DNA of 64,000 nucleotides from Rhizobacter sp. SG703 (GTDB lineage Bacteria; Pseudomonadota; Gammaproteobacteria; Burkholderiales; Burkholderiaceae_C): NCBI RefSeq assembly GCF_012275445.1, contig NZ_JAAZQK010000015.1, positions 46,143 to 110,142 of the forward strand, read 5' to 3'. Shown piece by piece: positions 58,469 to 64,000 of this stretch (position 1 is its first letter; each line of letters starts with the position of its first letter). The notes under the pieces were generated by a model. It saw only the letters and a program-made list of their open reading frames with translations, ran no database searches and was not told where the DNA came from. The position numbers and the translations under genes were made by a program.

Positions 58469-60939
58469 CGCGCTGCTCCTTCGGCGGCCGGGTGGGCAAC
58501 TGCCACCGGCGTGAACTGGCGGGTGTCGACGCGCGCCTGGTCGAAATCGAACCACGGGTCGGGCTCGCCGTCGAGCGAGAACTTGAGGCGGTCCCACAGG
58601 GCCCGGCGGCCTTCGGCGTCGTCGAGGATCTTCTTCTTCACGTAGTCCAGCCCGACGCGGCCGATCCAGTGCACCGTGCGCTCCAGGTACCAGGCTTCCT
58701 CGCGGTACAGCTGCAGGAAGGCGCCGCTGTATTCGAGCACCTCCTCGGCCGTCTTCAGCTTCACGAAGAAGTGCGCCACCTCGGTCTTGATGCCGCCGTT
58801 GCCGCCGACGTAGATCTCCCAGCCCGAATCGACGCCGATCACGCCGACGTCCTTGATGCCCGATTCGGCGCAGTTGCGCGGGCAACCGCTCACCGCCAGC
58901 TTCACCTTGTGCGGCGCATACATCCGCCACAGCGCGCGCTCCAGGTCCTTGCCCATCTGCGTGCTGTCCTGCGTGCCGAAACGGCACCACTCCGAGCCGA
59001 CGCAGGTCTTCACCGTGCGCAGCGCCTTCGCATACGCATGGCCCGACGGCATGCCGATGTCCTTCCAGACGTTGACCAGGTCCTCCTTCTTCACGCCCAG
59101 CAGGTCGATGCGCTGGCCGCCGGTCACCTTCACCGTCGGGATCTTGTACTTGTCGACCGCGTCGGCGATGCGCCGCAGCTCGTCGGCCGTCGTCTCGCCG
59201 CCCCACATGCGCGGGATCACGCTGTAGGTGCCGTCCTTCTGGATGTTGGCGTGGCTGCGTTCGTTGATGTAGCGCGACTGCGGGTCGTCCTGCGCCTGCT
59301 TCGGCCAGGTGCTGATCAGGTAGTAGTTGACGGCCGGCCGGCAGCTCGAGCAGCCGTTCGGCGTGCGCCAGGCCAGGGTCTTGTAGACGCTGTCGATGCT
59401 CAGCAGCTTCTCGTGGCGGATCGCGTCGCGCACCTCCTGGTGGCTGTGGTCGGTGCAGCCGCACATCGCCTTCTTCTTCGGCGTGGCCGAATAGTCGCCG
59501 CCGGCGGTGAACATCAGCAGCTGCTCGACCAGCCCGGTGCACGAGCCGCACGATGCGCTGGCCTTCGTGTGCTTGCGCACCTCTTCCAGCGTGAACAGGC
59601 CCTTCTCCTTGATGGCCTTGCAGACGGTGCCCTTGGTGACGCCGTTGCAGCCGCAGACCTCGTCGCTGTCGGCCATCGCGGCCGCCTTGTTGTGGCCCTC
59701 ATGGCCGGTGTCGCCGATGTTGGATTCGCCGAACATCAGCTTGTCGCGGATGTCGGCGATGGTGCGGCCTTCGCGAAGCAGCTTGAAATACCACGAGCCG
59801 TCCACCGTGTCGCCGTACATGCAGGCGCCGACCAGCTTGTCGTCCTTGATCACCAGCTTCTTGTAGACGCCGCCGAAGGGATCGCTCATCACGATCTCCT
59901 CGCAATCGGCGCCCCCCATGAAGTTGCCGGCCGAGAACAGGTCGATGCCGGTCACCTTCAGCTTGGTCGAGGTCTGCGAGCCGGTGTAGCGGCCGATGCC
60001 GAACTCCGCCAGGTGCGTCGCGCACACCTTGCCCTGCTCGAACAGCGGCGCCACCAGGCCGTACGCGATGCCGCGGTGCGCGGCGCATTCGCCGACCGAG
60101 TAGATGCGCGGGTCGGTCACCGTCTGCATCGTGTCGGTGACGACGATGCCGCGATTGCAATGCAAACCGATCTTCTCGGCGAGTTCGGTGTTCGGGCGGA
60201 TGCCGGCGGCCATCACCACCAGGTCGGCCGGCACCTCGGTGCCGTCCTTGAACTGCACCGCCATCACGCGGCCGGCCTTGCCGCCGTCGCGGTCGCCGAT
60301 CAGCGCCTGCGTGTTCGCGCCGATCAGGAACTTCAGGCCGCGCGCCTCCAGCGATTTCTGCAGCAGCTTGCCGGCGGTGTCGTCCAGCTGGCGCTCCATC
60401 AGCCACGGCGCCACGTGCACCACGCTGACCTGCATGCCGCGCAGCATCAGGCCGTTGGCGGCCTCCAGCCCGAGCAGCCCGCCGCCGATCACCACCGCAT
60501 GCTTGTAGCGGGTGGCCGCCTCGATCATGGTGTTGGTGTCGGCGATGTCGCGGTAGGCGATCACGCCCTCCAGGTCCTTGCCGGGGATCGGCAGGATGAA
60601 CGGGTTCGAGCCGGTCGTGACCAGCAGCCGGTCATAGGCTTCCTCGGTGCCGTCGGCCGCGCGCACGATGCGCTTGCGGCGGTCGACGTCGACCACCTTC
60701 TTGCCCAGGTGCAGCCGGATGCCGTGCTCCTCGTACCAGCTCAGCGGGTTCAGCACGATCTCGTCGAGCGTCTGTTCGCCGGCCAGCACCGGGCTCAGCA
60801 GGATGCGGTTGTAGTTCGGGTGCGGCTCGGCCCCGAAGACGCTGATGTCGTACAGGTCGGGCGCGATCTTCAGCAGCTCTTCCAACGTGCGCACGCCGGC
60901 CATGCCGTTGCCGATCATCACGAGTTTCATCTTCTTCAT
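58465..60939 (-). CDS. nirB: Nitrite reductase [NAD(P)H] large subunit
   Basis: An 824-residue cytoplasmic enzyme. The FAD/NAD module (1-400; KLVMIGNGMAGVRTLEELL, VVIGGGLLGLEAANGLMLRG) is followed by a BFD-like [2Fe-2S] domain (CGCNGVTKGTVC ... CGSC). The sulfite/nitrite reductase ferredoxin-like and sirohaem/[4Fe-4S] domain has TCVGSEWC and SGCPRNCAES. It reduces nitrite to ammonium. GGAG is placed before the ATG, and a sigma-54 promoter lies 38-53 bp upstream. It heads the nirB-nirD-nasA transcript. Confidence 0.96.
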   Translation of the reverse strand: MKKMKLVMIGNGMAGVRTLEELLKIAPDLYDISVFGAEPHPNYNRILLSPVLAGEQTLDEIVLNPLSWYEEHGIRLHLGKKVVDVDRRKRIVRAADGTEEAYDRLLVTTGSNPFILPIPGKDLEGVIAYRDIADTNTMIEAATRYKHAVVIGGGLLGLEAANGLMLRGMQVSVVHVAPWLMERQLDDTAGKLLQKSLEARGLKFLIGANTQALIGDRDGGKAGRVMAVQFKDGTEVPADLVVMAAGIRPNTELAEKIGLHCNRGIVVTDTMQTVTDPRIYSVGECAAHRGIAYGLVAPLFEQGKVCATHLAEFGIGRYTGSQTSTKLKVTGIDLFSAGNFMGGADCEEIVMSDPFGGVYKKLVIKDDKLVGACMYGDTVDGSWYFKLLREGRTIADIRDKLMFGESNIGDTGHEGHNKAAAMADSDEVCGCNGVTKGTVCKAIKEKGLFTLEEVRKHTKASASCGSCTGLVEQLLMFTAGGDYSATPKKKAMCGCTDHSHQEVRDAIRHEKLLSIDSVYKTLAWRTPNGCSSCRPAVNYYLISTWPKQAQDDPQSRYINERSHANIQKDGTYSVIPRMWGGETTADELRRIADAVDKYKIPTVKVTGGQRIDLLGVKKEDLVNVWKDIGMPSGHAYAKALRTVKTCVGSEWCRFGTQDSTQMGKDLERALWRMYAPHKVKLAVSGCPRNCAESGIKDVGVIGVDSGWEIYVGGNGGIKTEVAHFFVKLKTAEEVLEYSGAFLQLYREEAWYLERTVHWIGRVGLDYVKKKILDDAEGRRALWDRLKFSLDGEPDPWFDFDQARVDTRQFTPVAVAHPAAEGAAR

Positions 60940-60976
60940 GCCAGGCTCCAGTTCCAGCTGCGTGCGCAGCGATAAA

Positions 60977-60992
60977 AGCAAAGGGGGTGCCA
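60977..60992 (-). promoter_or_regulatory. Sigma-54 (RpoN) promoter of nirB
   Basis: The minus strand reads TGGCACCCCCTTTGCT, matching the -24/-12 consensus TGGCAC-N5-TTGCW with GG-N10-GC spacing. The predicted start site is near 60966, giving a ~27-nt leader to nirB. Sigma-54 control implies activation by NtrC or a similar enhancer-binding protein. Confidence 0.75.
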
Positions 60993-61019
60993 GATGGACA
61001 CGCGGTACGCTCGCGGCCC

Positions 61020-62756
61020 ATGAGCTTCGATGTCGAGATCGGCCACTTCAGCCTCGCGGGCCCTCGGCCGCGCAACGAGGATTTCGCCGCCTGCCTCGCG
61101 CCCGACGGCGACGATGCGGCGCGCGGCCTGATCGCGGCGATCGCCGACGGCGTGTCGTCCGGCGGTCTGGGCCAGGAGGCGGCGCAGACCACCGCGATGA
61201 GCGTCGTGCAGGACTACTTCGCCGCGCCGGACACCTGGCACACCACCGCGATCCTCGACCGCGTGATCGCCGCGCAGAACCGCTGGCTGGTCGACCACAA
61301 CCGGCGCCGCCAGCGCAGTGCGCACGACGCGATGGGCATGACGACGCTGACCGCGCTGGTGCTGCGCGGCCACGGCTTCACGCTGGCCCACGTCGGCGAC
61401 ACCCGCGCCCACCTGCTGCGCGGCGACGAGCTGGTGCAGCTGACGCAGGACCACGGCTTCGACCACCCCGACCAGCGCGGGCGCCTGACGCGCGCGATCG
61501 GGCTGGACGACGGCGTGCGCGTCGACTACCTGCAGGCCGAGCTGCAGGTCGGCGACCTGTTCGTGCTGACCAGCGACGGCGTGCACGGCCAGCTCGCGCC
61601 GCGCCGCCTGGCCGCGCTGGCGCGCGACGGCTCGGCCCGCGACGCGGCCGAGGCGCTGGTGCGCGCCGCGCTGGCCGCCGGCGGACGCGACAACGCGACC
61701 GCGCTGGTGCTGCGCGTGCGCGGGCTGGCCGAGGGCCAGTTGAACGATGCGCTGCGCCGCGGCCGCGACCTGCCGGTGCCGCCGCGCCTGAAGGTCGGCG
61801 ACCGGCTCGACGGCTTCACGATCACCGCCCGCGTCGCCGACAACGGCGTGCACTGCCTGTACCAGGCAAGGGAACACACCAGCGGCGATGAAGCCGGCGA
61901 GCCGCTGGTCGCGCTGAAGACGCTGCACCTGTCGCGGGCCAACGATCCGCAGGAGCGCGCGATGCTGGCGCACGAGGCCTGGCTGGCGTCGCGCGTCGGT
62001 GCGGCCGACGGCTTCGTGCGGCTGCGCGAACTGCGCGACCCGACCGCCTTCTACGTCGCCTACGACTGGCATGCCGGCCGCACGCTGGCGCAGTGGATCG
62101 AGGCGGGCGAGCGCGGCAGCGTCGGCGACGCGGTCGATGGCGCGATCGCGATCACCGCCGCACTGGCGCGCCTGCACCGGCTGGGCGTCGTGCACCGCGA
62201 CGTGAAACCGGCCAACCTGCACCGCGGCGACGACGGCCAGTGGCGCCTGCTCGACCTGGGCGTCGCCGTCTCGGGCCGCGAGCCGCGCGTGCTGCGCAGC
62301 CTGCATGCCGGCACGCCGAGCTACATGAACCCCGAGCAGTGGGCGAGCGACGACAACGCGGCCGGCGAGGCGGCCAGCGCGCGCAGCGACCTGTTCGCGC
62401 TCGGCGTCACGCTGTACCAATGGCTGACCGGCCGGCTGCCGTACGGCGAAGTGCAGCCCTACCAGCGCGGGCGCTTCCGCAGCGATCCGAAGCCGCCGTC
62501 GCGGCTGCGTCCCGAGGTGCCGATCTGGCTCGACCACGTGGTGCTGAAGGCGGTCGCGCTCGATGCCCGCCAGCGTTTCGAGACCGCCGAGGAACTGCTG
62601 CTCGCGCTGCAGCGCGGCGCGTCGCGCCAACTCGCCGCGCCGCCCGCCACGCCGCTCGCGCAGCGCGACCCGCGGCTGATGCTGCGCATCGCGCTCGGCA
62701 TCTCGGTGCTGCTGAACCTGCTGCTCGTCTACTGGCTGCTGTTCCTGCCGCGGTGA
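61020..62756 (+). CDS. PP2C phosphatase - serine/threonine kinase fusion, membrane-tethered
   Basis: A 578-residue protein. The PP2C domain (about 1-240) keeps its metal-binding motifs: RPRNEDF, IADGVSSGG, HVGDTRAHLL, LTSDGVHG and GGRDNATAL. The kinase domain (about 265-525) has the lysine motif VALKTLHL and the catalytic loop HRDVKPANL with Asp394. DLG replaces the DFG triplet and the Gly-rich loop is degenerate. A single C-terminal membrane segment (about 555-575) tethers it. It diverges from nirB and converges on a nitrate-type transporter. Such fusions occur in nitrate assimilation loci of betaproteobacteria; the substrate is not established here. Confidence 0.92.
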   Translation: MSFDVEIGHFSLAGPRPRNEDFAACLAPDGDDAARGLIAAIADGVSSGGLGQEAAQTTAMSVVQDYFAAPDTWHTTAILDRVIAAQNRWLVDHNRRRQRSAHDAMGMTTLTALVLRGHGFTLAHVGDTRAHLLRGDELVQLTQDHGFDHPDQRGRLTRAIGLDDGVRVDYLQAELQVGDLFVLTSDGVHGQLAPRRLAALARDGSARDAAEALVRAALAAGGRDNATALVLRVRGLAEGQLNDALRRGRDLPVPPRLKVGDRLDGFTITARVADNGVHCLYQAREHTSGDEAGEPLVALKTLHLSRANDPQERAMLAHEAWLASRVGAADGFVRLRELRDPTAFYVAYDWHAGRTLAQWIEAGERGSVGDAVDGAIAITAALARLHRLGVVHRDVKPANLHRGDDGQWRLLDLGVAVSGREPRVLRSLHAGTPSYMNPEQWASDDNAAGEAASARSDLFALGVTLYQWLTGRLPYGEVQPYQRGRFRSDPKPPSRLRPEVPIWLDHVVLKAVALDARQRFETAEELLLALQRGASRQLAAPPATPLAQRDPRLMLRIALGISVLLNLLLVYWLLFLPR

Positions 62757-62764
62757 GTTTTTCC

Positions 62765-62826
62765 CGTTCGCCCTGGGCAGGGCACCGGCGTTGTGCGTGG
62801 CCTTCGACAGGCTCGGTCCGAACGGG
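62765..62826. repeat. Dispersed palindromic repeat copy (E)
   Basis: GTTCGCCCTGGGCAGG (62766-62781) pairs with CCTTCGACAGGCTCGGTCCG and AACGGG (62801-62826). It fills the gap between the two convergent stops of the kinase fusion and the transporter. Confidence 0.85.
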
Positions 62827-62830
62827 TTGT

Positions 62831-64000
62831 TCATCGGCCGGCCTTGTGCGGCTGCAGGCGCGTGGTGCGCAATCCGAGGTCGGCGGCTTGCGCCACCGGC
62901 CGCGCGCGCCCGCCTTTCTCGGCCCAGGTGCGGGTCCAGCGGATCTGCAGCGCGCGCATCACCGCCAGCATCACCAGCGCCAACGCAGCGAACAGCGCGA
63001 AGCCCCAGGCGTAGGTGCCGAGGTACTGCTTCGACAAGCCCATCGCGTTCGGCACCAGTCCGCCGCCGAGCGCGCCGATCTCGCCGATCATCGAACCGGC
63101 CACCGCGGTCGCCATCGGCCAGCGCAGCGGCACCAGCTGGAACAGCGCGCCGTTGCCGGCGCCGAGCGCGGCGAAGCACAGCATCAGCAGCAGCGTGGTG
63201 GCGGCCAGCGAGCCGGTGGCCAGGCCCGTCAGTGCCAGGCAGACGGCCACCACCAGCAGCACCACCGTCAGCGTGTTGACGCCGCCCCAGCGGTCGGACA
63301 GCCAGCCGCCGACCACGCGCAGTGCGGCGCCCATGAAGGCCGCCAGCATCGTCAGCTGGCCCGCCTGCACCTTGCTGACGCCGAACTGGTCGTGGTAGTA
63401 CGACGGCAGGAAGGTGGTCAGCCCGATGAAGCCGCCGAAGGTCACCGCGTAGATCAGGCTGAAGGCCCAGCCGTCGCCTTCGAACAGGCAGGCGATGTGC
63501 TCGCGCAGGCTCGCATGGCTGTCGACGTCGGGCGGCTCCTTCGCGAACACGATCATCACGAGCATCGGGATCGCGATCGCCGCGGCCGCGACGCCGTACA
63601 CCGCCTGCCAGCCCAGCCACTGCGCAAGCGGCGGCGCGACCAGCACCGACACCGCGGTGCCGACGTTGCCGGCGCCGACCAGCCCCATCGCGAGGCCTTT
63701 GTGCTGCGGCGGGAACCAGCCGGCGCCGAGCGACAGCGCGACGCCGAAGCTCGCACCGGCGATGCCCAGCAGCACGCCCATCGCGAGCAGGTCGTTGAAG
63801 CTGTGCACGAAGAAGAAGCCGAACAGCATCGCGACCGCGATCAGCCCCATCTCGACGAGGGTGGCCGACTTGCGGCCGATGTACTGCGCCAGCACGCCGA
63901 GCGGGAAGCGCATCAGCGCGCCGGCGATGATCGGCACCGACAGCATCAGGCCCTTCTGCGCCGGCGACAGCGAGAAGGTCTCGCTGATGAACGGCGCCAT
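62831..64000 (-). CDS. MFS nitrate/nitrite transporter (NarK/NasA type), N-terminus outside window
   Basis: At least 389 residues with eleven or so hydrophobic segments. The nitrate-porter signature is visible as GIAGASFGVALSLGAGWFPPQHKGLAMGLVGAGNVGTA and the second as FAALGAGNGALFQLVPLRWP. An ATG sits exactly at the window edge, but the family normally has ~30 more residues and a first helix upstream, so the true start is likely beyond. It would import nitrate for NasA. The gene is on the same strand as nirBD-nasA but lies upstream of the kinase fusion, so it has a separate promoter. Confidence 0.9.
   Translation of the reverse strand: MAPFISETFSLSPAQKGLMLSVPIIAGALMRFPLGVLAQYIGRKSATLVEMGLIAVAMLFGFFFVHSFNDLLAMGVLLGIAGASFGVALSLGAGWFPPQHKGLAMGLVGAGNVGTAVSVLVAPPLAQWLGWQAVYGVAAAAIAIPMLVMIVFAKEPPDVDSHASLREHIACLFEGDGWAFSLIYAVTFGGFIGLTTFLPSYYHDQFGVSKVQAGQLTMLAAFMGAALRVVGGWLSDRWGGVNTLTVVLLVVAVCLALTGLATGSLAATTLLLMLCFAALGAGNGALFQLVPLRWPMATAVAGSMIGEIGALGGGLVPNAMGLSKQYLGTYAWGFALFAALALVMLAVMRALQIRWTRTWAEKGGRARPVAQAADLGLRTTRLQPHKAGR

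Overview
The window is GC-rich DNA of a betaproteobacterium, most likely a Burkholderiales member of the Rubrivivax/Leptothrix/Roseateles type. This rests on gene families, the layout of nirBD-nasA-ybiB-cobA, rpsU-yqeY, tamAB and the TRAP genes, and on codon use. No rRNA or tRNA gene, transposase, integrase or CRISPR array was seen, so the placement is an inference. The window cuts an SDR gene at the left end and a nitrate-type MFS transporter at the right end.

Layout. 1-2.6 kb: an SDR oxidoreductase and its TetR regulator, each with a matching operator, plus two VOC proteins and a small membrane protein. 2.7-12 kb: an array of secreted, modular polymer-attacking proteins: a GH18 chitinase with two chitin-binding modules, a beta-trefoil/beta-helix protein, a DUF6055 metalloprotease, and a CBM2-PL11 rhamnogalacturonan lyase. 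Three of these carry long Ala-Pro linkers. 12.4-15 kb: a lipoprotein nuclease of the ExeM/NucH type. 15.2-26.5 kb: tamB, tamA, a CoxE-like VWA protein, an S9 peptidase and a MoxR ATPase. 26.5-29 kb: a dihaem cytochrome c4 and a peptide/solute-binding protein. 29.0-29.4 kb: a large inverted repeat. 29.5-36.3 kb: a second GH18 protein, DUF1841, TauE, a KefF/KefB-type antiporter pair, an orphan ParA and a MaoC hydratase.

36.4-39 kb holds a LuxR-type response regulator and a hybrid kinase. 39.1-41.05 kb is a short AT-rich island with one large hydrophilic protein that I cannot assign; it is the strongest candidate for something undescribed. 41.2-46.9 kb: a TRAP transporter (DctP convergent with DctQM) and a NarL-type two-component system. 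46.9-50.7 kb: a phosphatase-like DUF442 protein, YqeY, rpsU, a BaiN-like flavoprotein and an MFS transporter.

51-64 kb is assimilatory nitrate metabolism: nirB-nirD-nasA, then a GH5 glycosidase lying inside the run, then ybiB-cobA (sirohaem supply) and a fatty-acid-hydroxylase-family protein. A clear sigma-54 promoter precedes nirB. Divergent from nirB is a PP2C-kinase fusion, followed by the transporter. Copies of a palindromic dispersed repeat (GTTCGCCCTGAGCTTGTCGA core) sit at gene 3' ends across the window, one of them inside the nitrate operon. Together the genes suggest an environmental bacterium that digests chitin, pectin and other polymers outside the cell and assimilates nitrate.
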